From: Agrobacterium sp. AGB01
GTDB lineage: Bacteria; Pseudomonadota; Alphaproteobacteria; Rhizobiales; Rhizobiaceae
Reading direction: 5' to 3'
DNA length: 64,000 nucleotides
NCBI RefSeq assembly: GCF_014851585.1
Contig: NZ_JACVAB010000003.1
Span: forward strand, 1 to 64,000
The number at the start of each line of letters is the position of its first letter. The stretch's first letter is position 1. The position numbers and the translations under genes are program-made. A model generated the notes under the pieces. That model had not been told where the DNA came from. It was given only the letters and a program-made list of their open reading frames with translations, and ran no database searches. Shown piece after piece: positions 16,832 through 26,000 of this stretch.

Positions 16832-18967
16832 TCAAAATCCCGCCTCGCGGAAAAGAATCATCAGCACACGGCGCCAGACACGTTCGGCAAAACTGACGCC
16901 TTCGCCATGCAGCAGCATCACGCCCTGCACCGACCTGGATGGCACAAAACTCGCATCATCAATGGTTGCAACGACTGCATATTGAGCAGAAACCGGAACC
17001 AGCCTGTGCCTTTTTCCTTCGCTTGCAACGTGAACCGCAATGGCACCGTGATGTTGCGAGGACAATTGAGGCACGTCGATTTCACGTGCTCCCGCTTGCG
17101 CTATGCCCGCCAGCGTCACCGGTAATTTTGGCTGCGACACATCATTGGGAATAAACCACCCGGCAGCGTTGGCTGCAAGACGACCGCTGTCGTCACCGGC
17201 AACATAACCGCGCGCCACGGAGCCCTGCCCAGATGAGACAAAAGCAATCTGTTCAGCACGCCCGACCCATTGTCCCGGCAAAATTTCCGGGTTCATGTCA
17301 GTCACCGTACCATCGAAGGGTGCCCTGACGACCAGTGCTGTGCGGCGCTCTTCAAGCCCGCGTTTGCGGGCCAGAGAGCTGCCCAATTCACTTTCGATAA
17401 TGCTTCTCTGCGCAAGATCATCAGCATTGGCACCGATGCGGGCCAGACGGGAGCGGGCAAGCTCAATCTCGACCTCGGCAATCCGCAGTTCCTCATTGAT
17501 CTGTGGTGCATCGATCACGAACAACGTGTCGCCCGCCTTTACGCTCTGTCCGACCGAAATTCCGAGGCTTTCAATACGTCCCGGTTCCTGCGGGAAAAGA
17601 CGCAGGAACTGCTGCGGATAAATCACCGCCGGTGCGGTGATCCTTGTCGAAAGAGGCAAGAAGGCAAGGATCACTGCAATCCCGACAATTGCACCGGTGA
17701 GATATGTACGACGGCTGCGGACAATATCGCTGCGCATGGCCCACCACTCCTTCATTTCCATGAAAACGGGGCGAATGATGAAAAACATGATCTCGACGAC
17801 AAACAACACAATGCCGACGAGTTTGATCGTGAAGTGATAAACCAGCACGGCAATGCCGAGATAAAGAACCAACCGATAGATTGCCGTGGCAATTGCATAC
17901 AACGTCAGCGTGGCATCAAGCCGTGGTGGAAAGGGTTCCGGCGCCTCATGACCCGGTTTGAACAGCAACTCGCGCAACCGCCAGCGCATGTGGCGGAAGC
18001 TGCGTGGTTGCAGATTTTCCACACCAAGCAGATCAGCCAAGATGTAATATCCGTCAAAACGCATGAACGGGTTGAGATTGACGAGCAGGCTCAACACCAC
18101 ACCGGTCGCGGCCAGCACAAACAGCGCACTGCGCAGCGGCCCGTCGGGCACAAAAACCCAGCCAAGCAGCGCATAGGCTGCAACCGTCAATTCCACCAGC
18201 ATGCCAGCGGAATCGATCCGCAGTCGTTGCCAGCGCGACTTCAGTTTCCAGGCATCGCTTACATCGGTGTAAAGCAGCGGCACCATGACCATGAAGGCAA
18301 CACCCATCGTCGGTATACGACACCCGAACCGATGCGCCACATAGGCATGCCCAAGCTCATGCAGGCATTTGATGAAAATCACCGACAGGATAGAGATGAC
18401 GGCGCCTTCAAGCGAGAAAACGAACGGGAATGTGCCGGTAAATGCATCCCACTGGCGCGAAACCAGATAAATGCCGAGCAGCCCTGCAATGGCCGAAACC
18501 CACCAGAAAACACGACTGAACAGAAACTGGACATAGGGCCATGTCGCGCGGATAAACCGCTCCGGCCTGACCAGAGGAATCTTGAAAAACAGGTAGTTGT
18601 GGATGAGCCGCATGAACCACGAATGTCGCGGCTGTGCTATCTGGTGCAAAGCCCTCCATCCGCCACGCGTTGGTTGAACCAGCAGCAAATTATGTTCCAG
18701 CATGCGTGCGATCGTGCCGATATCATCTTCCGACATGCGTTCGATGAAACGGTTGTTCACCGCCTTGAGCAGATTACTCACCGTGTGGCTGATATTCCAA
18801 TGCCGCAGTACCTCGAACATCTCGTAGGTGATGCGAAAAAACCGGTTACGGATCGGATCGAAAATCACCCAAGTCGGCGCCCCGGAATAGCTGGCACCCA
18901 CCCGTACAATCTGCAGATCCTCACGCAGCATCGGTAGCGGTACATCGGTGGGTTGGGCTGTGATCAT
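16832..18967 (-). CDS. PqqD-like / M50 site-2-protease / HlyD fusion membrane protein
   Basis: 711 residues with three parts. Residues about 14-100 resemble PqqD and other peptide-recognition (RRE) domains: two strands with WVIFDPIRNRFFRIT, then helices ending in MLEHNLLLVQ. Residues about 145-425 form a multi-pass membrane domain with both site-2-protease signatures, HELGH at 203-207 and NPFMRFDGYY at 299-308, so zinc ligands and catalytic Glu204 are intact. From about 440 a biotin-lipoyl/HlyD adaptor follows in the periplasm (GRIESLGISVGQSVKAGDTLFVID, coiled coil, LVVRAPFDGTVTDMNPEILPGQWVG). The start overlaps the upstream adaptor gene by four bases. It is last in a four-gene operon with two more HlyD proteins and TolC, divergent from the giant adhesin-like gene. 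I infer a role in recognising, cutting or exporting that protein. No ABC domain is present. Confidence 0.85.
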   Translation of the reverse strand: MITAQPTDVPLPMLREDLQIVRVGASYSGAPTWVIFDPIRNRFFRITYEMFEVLRHWNISHTVSNLLKAVNNRFIERMSEDDIGTIARMLEHNLLLVQPTRGGWRALHQIAQPRHSWFMRLIHNYLFFKIPLVRPERFIRATWPYVQFLFSRVFWWVSAIAGLLGIYLVSRQWDAFTGTFPFVFSLEGAVISILSVIFIKCLHELGHAYVAHRFGCRIPTMGVAFMVMVPLLYTDVSDAWKLKSRWQRLRIDSAGMLVELTVAAYALLGWVFVPDGPLRSALFVLAATGVVLSLLVNLNPFMRFDGYYILADLLGVENLQPRSFRHMRWRLRELLFKPGHEAPEPFPPRLDATLTLYAIATAIYRLVLYLGIAVLVYHFTIKLVGIVLFVVEIMFFIIRPVFMEMKEWWAMRSDIVRSRRTYLTGAIVGIAVILAFLPLSTRITAPAVIYPQQFLRLFPQEPGRIESLGISVGQSVKAGDTLFVIDAPQINEELRIAEVEIELARSRLARIGANADDLAQRSIIESELGSSLARKRGLEERRTALVVRAPFDGTVTDMNPEILPGQWVGRAEQIAFVSSGQGSVARGYVAGDDSGRLAANAAGWFIPNDVSQPKLPVTLAGIAQAGAREIDVPQLSSQHHGAIAVHVASEGKRHRLVPVSAQYAVVATIDDASFVPSRSVQGVMLLHGEGVSFAERVWRRVLMILFREAGF

Positions 18968-20346
18968 AGACCAAACCGCTGGCGGATAACCGAGATCGGT
19001 TTGCGGAAAAGATAATAGGCGAGCGCTACCTTATCACCGCTGATCTGCGCAGTTCCGCGAATGCCAAGTCGCATGCCGGGCTTTTCGCCATCCAGACTTG
19101 CGTAGATGCGATAGGCAAGGACGTCACCCTCGACCATGCGCGCCTCAAATGACACCGCCTCGACCTTCGCATTTGCCGGTCGCAGCGGATCGGAATCGAG
19201 GAACGCCCGAACCTTTGCCCCCTTGGACACTGCAATGGCATCGGCCACTGGCACGTCAATGCGAAGTTGCATCCGGGTTGGATCGGCCACTTCCATGATG
19301 CGCTCACCTGTCGTGACAGGCCGACCCACCCAATCTCTACGGTCGGTATAAATGGCAATACCATCAGCGGGAGAACGAACATCCGATCGCTGCAACATGT
19401 CGCGCGCATAGTTCCGTTTTGCCGCAGCAACGGTTAGTTCACTTCTTGTGATGGCAAGGTCGGCTCGCAATTTCGGATCAGCCACAGCACCTTGCGTCAC
19501 TTGCATCAGCTTGGCTTCAGCAACGCGCACATCCTGTTCGGCGACCGCTAGTTCATTACGCAACATGACATCGGACATTTTGAGCAAAGGTTCGCCCTGC
19601 TGCACGGCTTGGTCAGGATTGACGGCAATGCTCTCAATCACCCCGTCCAGGGGAGCTGCGATAATACGCGGCGAAATTGGCGCCACCTCAACCGGCGCGA
19701 GAATGGTCAGCGGAACCGGATAAAAGCCAAGCGCAGTGACGGTGACCAGAGCCGCAGCAATTAACGGCTTCAATTTCACTCGCCGCTTCAGGCGTCGCTC
19801 TCCCGTCAGTGCTGACCATGCATGAGAATAGGTTGCGGCCAGCCGCCGCAGAATGACCAGATCCTGTTTATTCCATGGGATTTCACGCGTCACCAGCATG
19901 CCGCCGAACACCGTACCGTCGCGAAGCTGAAACGGTAGCCACGCCATGAACCGGCTTGGATATGTCTTATGCTCTTCATCATCGAGCGGGCAAAACGCAG
20001 GCAGCGCAAAATCACAAGGCTCGCCAAGACCTCTTTCGCTGCGAAGATTGCTGATGATTGCTTCAATCCAGCGTATACGTGGTGAGTTGCGGTCGATACC
20101 GCCGACCGAAGTCGCTGCCTTGACTGCCAGGGTTTTCTCAAATCCCGCCAGTACAAACACCTGACGGCATTTGGCGATGTTCACGGTTTCATTGGCAATC
20201 AGAAATCCCAGTTCACCAACGGTTTCCACATGTCGCGCTTCCGCCTCGACACGTAACAGCAATTCATATCCTCGGGAGGCGGCTTGCCCAGCATCGGTTG
20301 AAATGCGTTGCGTCGACGTAACCGTTGTTTTTATCTCGGGTTCCAT
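18964..20346 (-). CDS. HlyD-type membrane adaptor with N-terminal GAF-like cytoplasmic domain
   Basis: 460 residues. The first 185 look like a cytoplasmic GAF-type sensor fold (ETVGELGFLIANETVNIAKC, VFVLAGFEKTLAVKAATSVGG, FMAWLPFQLRDGTVFGGMLV, ending in a long helix before a basic stretch ERRLKRRVKLK). One membrane helix lies at about 192-212, followed by a periplasmic HlyD adaptor (RIIAAPLDGVIESIAVNPDQAVQQGEPLLKM, helical hairpin, DVRSPADGIAIYTDRRDWVGRPVTTGERI, barrel domain). A sensor domain ahead of an adaptor is not the usual HlyD plan and suggests that export is gated by a cytoplasmic signal or partner; that is inference. It lies three bases after the small adaptor gene and overlaps the M50 fusion gene by four. 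Confidence 0.85.
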   Translation of the reverse strand: MEPEIKTTVTSTQRISTDAGQAASRGYELLLRVEAEARHVETVGELGFLIANETVNIAKCRQVFVLAGFEKTLAVKAATSVGGIDRNSPRIRWIEAIISNLRSERGLGEPCDFALPAFCPLDDEEHKTYPSRFMAWLPFQLRDGTVFGGMLVTREIPWNKQDLVILRRLAATYSHAWSALTGERRLKRRVKLKPLIAAALVTVTALGFYPVPLTILAPVEVAPISPRIIAAPLDGVIESIAVNPDQAVQQGEPLLKMSDVMLRNELAVAEQDVRVAEAKLMQVTQGAVADPKLRADLAITRSELTVAAAKRNYARDMLQRSDVRSPADGIAIYTDRRDWVGRPVTTGERIMEVADPTRMQLRIDVPVADAIAVSKGAKVRAFLDSDPLRPANAKVEAVSFEARMVEGDVLAYRIYASLDGEKPGMRLGIRGTAQISGDKVALAYYLFRKPISVIRQRFGL

Positions 20347-20349
20347 CCG

Positions 20350-21102
20350 CTACTCTCCGGGTGTGGGATTGAAGGTGGTTGGCCCACTCATTCCCGGCAA
20401 AATGCCTCTTGCATCATCGGAAAAACGTCCCGTGATCTTCACCGTTTGGCTGACCGGATCAACCGTGGCTGCGATGCGGGAAACTTCTGCCTGTTTTTTC
20501 TCACCAGTTTCATCAATCATGATGGTGAAGGGCGTTCCAGCTTTCAGCCATCGCAACCAGAGAGATGGCAACAGCGCTTCAATTTCCAGCTCACCCTTGC
20601 TGACAATCTGCATCAGCGGCTGGTTGGGTTCGGGTATCTCATGCTCGTGCGCCCGCACGAAGGCAATACGGCCATCATAGGGCGCTCGAATGACGCAGCG
20701 GGCCATCTTGCTTTGGAAGGCCTCCAGTTCCGCCGCCACCTGATCGGTCTTTGCTTTTGAAAGATCGACCTCGAAGGCGCCGACAGCTTTTGAACGCGCC
20801 AAACGGACATTGTTTTCATGCGTAATCGTTTCGGCACGCAGCACAGCCTCAGCGGACTTCACCTGCGCTTCGAGATCACGGCAATCAAAGGCGGCCAGAA
20901 TGTCGCCTTTGGAAAAATCCTGCCCCTCACGAAACGGCAATGAAATAATCGGAAGACTGAGGTCCGTGCCGATCATTGCCTGATTGACGGGTTTGACGAT
21001 GCCACGCAACGTCGTGCCGTCATCTTGCGCATGCAGCGGATAACCTCCCGACGACGCGGCCATGATAGCCAGAAAAAGGCCCGCTACTCTCGATATCTGC
21101 AC
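20350..21102 (-). CDS. Short periplasmic HlyD-type adaptor
   Basis: 250 residues with a cleavable signal peptide (FLAIMAASSGGYPLHAQDD). The rest is a minimal HlyD/RND adaptor: lipoyl half-motif LPFREGQDFSKGDILAAFDC, helical hairpin of about 60 residues, second lipoyl half VIRAPYDGRIAFVRAHEHEIPEPNQPLMQI, then a barrel domain ending in LPGMSGPTTFNPTPGE. No membrane helix remains, so it must attach through partners. It is the second gene of the operon, 35 bases after the TolC lipoprotein and three bases before the GAF-like adaptor. Three adaptor domains from three genes in one operon is unusual and suggests a mixed adaptor ring. Confidence 0.86.
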   Translation of the reverse strand: MQISRVAGLFLAIMAASSGGYPLHAQDDGTTLRGIVKPVNQAMIGTDLSLPIISLPFREGQDFSKGDILAAFDCRDLEAQVKSAEAVLRAETITHENNVRLARSKAVGAFEVDLSKAKTDQVAAELEAFQSKMARCVIRAPYDGRIAFVRAHEHEIPEPNQPLMQIVSKGELEIEALLPSLWLRWLKAGTPFTIMIDETGEKKQAEVSRIAATVDPVSQTVKITGRFSDDARGILPGMSGPTTFNPTPGE

Positions 21103-21137
21103 GTCTCAACTCCCTGACGTCATAATCGGTACTACGC

Positions 21138-22601
21138 TTACTTGGCAGCCACCTCGATCTTTGCCGGGCCGCCACTATGGGTCCACATTGTCCTCAACTG
21201 TGCTGCGATCTGGTCAATGCTGGAACTGGCGGAAAGACCGACCGGGAACGGATCCACACCAAGCGAGGCATAGATATTGGCATATGCATTCTGTAGGTCG
21301 GCATAGGCCATGTCGCGTTTGGCATCGGCAAGGAGGGCGTTCATTTCCTCACGGATGAGAATCTGTTCGCTGGTCTTTTGCGCATTTGTTTCGTCACGCA
21401 CCTGTTTGAGAATACGGTGCGAGACATTCGACAATGCACTCGCCGTCGAATAAGACTTGTTGAGATGGGCATAACGCGTGCGGCTGATATGCACTTGCGT
21501 CATGATTGCCATGGCAACCGAGAGAGCGCGTGCGTCAAGAACCTCTTTTTCGGCGTCAATTCTCTTATTGACCGCTGGCATGCTGACCAGCTTCATCGCG
21601 TTGAAGCTGACCTTGGCGCCCCATGACAGCCAGTCATTCGTGGCTATGAACTCATTTGAGTCATAATTGGCACCTGCATAGACGTTAAAGCCCGGCAGAA
21701 TCTCCAGAAGCGCCGCATTAACTTCTTTTTCGTTAATCCGAGTTCTGTAAGCAACTTCACGCATTTCCGGCCGATTTTCGACAGCTATACGGAACATTTC
21801 CGGCATATTGTCGGGAACAGACAGCTTGGTTCTGGAGCGCTTTGGTACTGCCAGCGTAAACTGGGTTCCCGGCGTAACGTTCATGAGTGCTGCAAGCTGG
21901 CTTTTGGCAACTTTCAGTTCGCCTTCCAGCATTTCCACTTCACGCTTTACCTCGATCAGTTCGCGCTCATAGGTCAGCGCTACCAGTGGTGAGCTTTCAC
22001 CGCTTGAAGAGAGGCCACGTGTGTCGCGCAATGCGCGTGCAACGCGGCCTTCAAGCGCCCGCATACGACCGACTAGGCTCTGATAGCTGACTGCGCGCCA
22101 ATAGGCGGTGCGTACATCCTCGATCACCTTGTTGACGATGCGCCGTTTCATTTCTTCCTGGATCAAAGCCTGATCTGCGGCCTGTTTGGCGCGCACATAA
22201 GACAATCCGAAATCAAGGATATTCCACGAAAACGTCAAATCAGCTGATCTAATGTTCTCGTCGCGCGTCGAAGGCGTTGAGGCATCAGCCTCGTTACGGC
22301 CCGCATAACCCACCCCGGCCACAACCTTTGGCAAGGCGCTGTAGCTGACAAGATCGGCTTCACGCGTTTTCAGCGCCGCCTGCATGATCTCGACTTTGGT
22401 ATCGAGATTGTATTTGAGCGCCCGCGCCATCGCGTCATAAAGGTCAATAGAACCGGTAATCGGCTCCTGATTGGCTGTTGCCCTGGTTAGCTTTTCATGC
22501 CCGAAAACTGCATTGGCCTCAGGCGTCAGCGGTTCTGTGTGCACAGTACAACTGGCAGCAAGCAGAACGACAGGCACAGTCCAGATGAATGGAAATTTCA
22601 C
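21138..22601 (-). CDS. TolC-family outer-membrane lipoprotein of the giant-protein secretion operon
   Basis: 487 residues from the GTG at 22601, chosen because GAGGTGA lies four bases upstream. This start gives a clean lipoprotein signal, MKFPFIWTVPVVLLAASC, with Cys18 as the lipidation site; the longer frame from 22670 has no ribosome site and would bury the signal. The mature protein has the TolC plan: GSIDLYDAMARALKYNLD, a coiled coil, LTFSWNILDFGLSYVRAKQAADQAL, and a second half with RPEMREVAYRTRINEKEVNAALLEILPGFNVYAG. It is the first gene of a tight four-gene operon (TolC, HlyD, GAF-HlyD, PqqD/M50/HlyD) and is divergent from the 23-kb gene it probably serves. Confidence 0.88.
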   Translation of the reverse strand: MKFPFIWTVPVVLLAASCTVHTEPLTPEANAVFGHEKLTRATANQEPITGSIDLYDAMARALKYNLDTKVEIMQAALKTREADLVSYSALPKVVAGVGYAGRNEADASTPSTRDENIRSADLTFSWNILDFGLSYVRAKQAADQALIQEEMKRRIVNKVIEDVRTAYWRAVSYQSLVGRMRALEGRVARALRDTRGLSSSGESSPLVALTYERELIEVKREVEMLEGELKVAKSQLAALMNVTPGTQFTLAVPKRSRTKLSVPDNMPEMFRIAVENRPEMREVAYRTRINEKEVNAALLEILPGFNVYAGANYDSNEFIATNDWLSWGAKVSFNAMKLVSMPAVNKRIDAEKEVLDARALSVAMAIMTQVHISRTRYAHLNKSYSTASALSNVSHRILKQVRDETNAQKTSEQILIREEMNALLADAKRDMAYADLQNAYANIYASLGVDPFPVGLSASSSIDQIAAQLRTMWTHSGGPAKIEVAAK

Positions 22602-23017
22602 TGCGTCACCTCGCAAGTCAACTCGACGGAACCCTTGCGAAAAGCAATACAGGGGTACGCGCGGTTTCAACGCTTCAAACAGACGAAACGCCTTGTGCGA
22701 AACCTAGGGGTGGGCAAATGATTGACGGATATGGTTAACAGGTACTTAAATTAGCAGTCCCTGTAATTACAGGCAAAATCTGCGCGCCTGGAACTGATGT
22801 ATTGTTTCTTGACAAATATCAGGAAAACCCCTGCGCTATTGGGTTTATGTGTATATTCTTACTTGCTAAAAATTGGCGGCAAAAATTAAGATTTTGTAAA
22901 CCCACCCAACGTCTATTTTGGAACTCGTTAATCTGACAGCCGTTGCCCGATTCACTGTCATAAGATCGGGCACCCATCCGCCCGGTTTGTCTGGGGTCTG
23001 GAAGCGGGAGACATGTA
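22602..23017. promoter_or_regulatory. Divergent control region between the secretion operon and the giant gene
   Basis: 416 bp without a supported gene. It must hold the promoters of both units. Seen directly: a 14-bp perfect palindrome (separate entry), a TTGACA at 22809-22814 on the plus strand without a well-spaced -10 partner, and an AT-rich stretch from 22840 to 22915. The giant gene has GGGAG seven bases before its ATG. The distance from the TTGACA to the ATG implies a leader of about 170 nt if that promoter is used. Confidence 0.5.
22760..22773. promoter_or_regulatory. Perfect 14-bp palindrome, candidate operator
   Basis: CCTGTAATTACAGG is a perfect palindrome placed between the two divergent promoters. 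Its size and symmetry suit a dimeric repressor or activator that controls the secretion operon and its giant substrate together. The cognate regulator is not identifiable from the window. Confidence 0.45.
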
Positions 23018-26000
23018 ATGAACGAGCATTTCACTCGTCGGCAGCAGTCGTCCAAAGATAACAAGAAGAAACCCGCCTCGAAAAAAGGCAAGCAGGACAG
23101 GCTGAGTTCCATGCTTATGGAGCTTGAACAGCGCATTGCATTTGACGCAGCAGGCGCTGTTACAATCGACCAGGCTCAAGACCAGCACCCCGCCCAAGAT
23201 AGTGACGGAACCGATCATCAACAGAGTTCTGATGCCACGGATAGCGATCAGCATGCGCTGGAAAAGGCGCTCGCAGGTTCGACCGAAGCCGCGATCACTG
23301 AGATACCGCCGATGGAAGCGGCGTCCAAACAGGTAGTTTTCGTCGACAGTTCCGTAACCCTGCTGCAGGGAATAGACGGCGACTTCGAGGTTGTGGTTCT
23401 CGAAGCTGGCCGCGATGGCGTCAAACAGCTGGCAGAAGCACTCTCCCACATGAAGGATGTGGAAACAGTCCACATCATTTCCCATGGTGACGAAGGTCGA
23501 CTTTATCTCGGCTCAGCGGAACTGACGATTGAATCGATGGCTGGCGATTATGCAGACGAGTTGCAAAGCCTGAAGTCCTATCTGACCGATGACGCCGATA
23601 TCCTGATTTATGGTTGCGATTTCGCACGTGGTGAGCTCGGTCAGAATGCTGCCCGCATGATGGGCTACCTGACCGGTGCCGATATTGCCGCATCGACGGA
23701 TGCGACGGGCAATGCCGCACTCGGTGGCGACTGGGATCTCGAATATCGCACCGGTGAAATCACCGCGAGCGTGTTGCCCACCATGGACGCGCAGCGCGAA
23801 TATGCTGAACTGCTGAACGTGCAGGCCAGTGTTGGTAATGGTGCACTTCTCGTTGTCTCCGGTCGCACACTCTACAGCGTCGATGTTGTGACCGGCAAAG
23901 CGACAGCCATCACGACGGCACCTGCCACGATTGGCGGAGTCAGCTTGAGCGACACGCTGAATTCGCTGGCGGTCGATCAGGCCAATGGCCTCATCTATTA
24001 CACCGACAGTGCCTCCGCAAACGCCAACCGCGCTTTGTTCGCCTATGACTTCATCAACAATACCCACATCCTGATCGACAATGATCTGACCAATAACGGC
24101 ACCGGCCTGAGCATCGTGGTGGGTGAACGAGGTGTTGGTAGCGGTGCTGCAACCTTCTATAATGGTTCACTTTATCTTGGCATCGAGAACATCAACGCCA
24201 ATGGTGACGACCAGATCTGGCGGATCACCTTCAGCGGCAACGGCCGCACCATAGCCTCGGCATCAACCTTCGGCGCAGCGATCACCACCAGCAATGACTG
24301 GGGTGATTTTGCCATTGATACGACCAACAATTATCTGCTCAGCCTCAATGGTGCAGCAGCGACCATCACGCGTTACAACCTCGCAACCGGTGCGATTGTC
24401 GGTTCCTACGCCAACCCCAGTGGCACCACTCTGGTTCAGGGTGGCGGCGACATCAATGGCAATACCTATCTGGTCGGCGCATCGCTGCAGCAAATCAACG
24501 TCACGACCGGTGCGGCTATTGGCTCTGCCATAGCAATCACCACCAATGGCACAACGCCAATCGGCACCATTTCCGATGGTGCACGCTGGGTGCCGCCGAC
24601 CGGCACGATTGGTGATCAGGTCTATGATGACAACAACCTCAACGGCACATTCGACAGCGGTGACGTTGGCATTGCCAATGTTACCGTACAACTGATCGAT
24701 GACGTCAATGGCAACGGTGTCGCGGATGCCGGTGAACGTGTTCTTGCCACCGACACCACGGGCGCTGACGGAAGATACCTGTTCACCGGGGTTCTGCCCG
24801 GCCAATATGTCGTGCGTGTTACCGATACGGCTGGTGTACTCGGCGGGGCTGTTGCAACCAAAGCAATCACCCAATCCGCAGCACTGACATTGATTGGCGG
24901 CGCCAACCTTGCTGCCGATTTCGGTTATGATGCACAGGCGCCTGTTGTCGACCTCAATTCCGGCACGACGCCAACGCAGATCATCACCAACGGTGGCACG
25001 CCCGGCACGACCGGCTGGACGGTGACCGGAACTGCCGGCGGCATTGCCAATGACGGCTATGCCTGGACCCTTAATGGCGGTACCGGCACCCTGACGCAGG
25101 CCAACATTACCGGTTGGCGCGATGGATTGGCGCCTTCCGGTGCCGCGCAGCTGACATTTGATGTTGGCTGGAGCAACAATCTCCTTCTTGGGATTTCCAA
25201 TGACAACAACACGCCAGCGACACTGGATGTCACCATTGGCGGCGTGCTCTACGCCCGAGTAACCACAGGCACATTGAATGGCACGCCAAATACGGCGACC
25301 ATCACTTACTTTAATGGTGCGAGCGGTTCACCGTCCACGGTTGCCGCCTCCGCCGCCGGAACCACAGCCTGGACCCGCACCGGTGTTACCATCAACCTGC
25401 CATCCACTGTCGCGGCAACCGGTGATCTGGTCTTCAGTTACTCCGCCGCCGGCGGTTTGCTGACCCCAAGCACGGACGACATTTTCATCGACAATGTCAG
25501 CGCGTTCAGAAACGTCGATACGGTTGCTGGCGTCAATTACACCACGACCTATACTGAAAATGGCGCCGGTGTTTCGATTGCATCCACCACAGCTGGCGTC
25601 CTTGCCGATGTGCGTGACTTCGACAGCACCACCATGCGCTCGGCCACCATCGTTCTGACCAATGCGCAGGCGGGTGATCTCCTGAGTGTCGGCACCCTGC
25701 CCTCCGGCATTACCGGGTCTATCGATACAACGGTTGCTGGCCAGATCACCGTCAATCTGACGGGAACTGCAACAAAGGCAAACTATGCCGCGGCAATCCG
25801 TGCCATCACCTTTTCCAACAGCGGCGATAATCCTGGTACAACTGCGCGCGTCATCAATGTCACGGTCAATGATGGTGGCCTGTCATCAGCCGTTGCCGTG
25901 TCAACAATTAACGTCATTGCAGTTAATGACGCCCCCGTAAACACGTTACCAGCGTCCGGCTGGACGACGAATGAGGATACCAGTTTCGCTCTGTCTGGCC

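Noticed and set aside
17270-18937. Long plus-strand frame of 555 codons opposite the M50 fusion gene
   Set aside because: It is fully antisense to a gene with clear domains, and its product is a low-complexity His/Gln/Arg-rich sequence with no recognisable fold.
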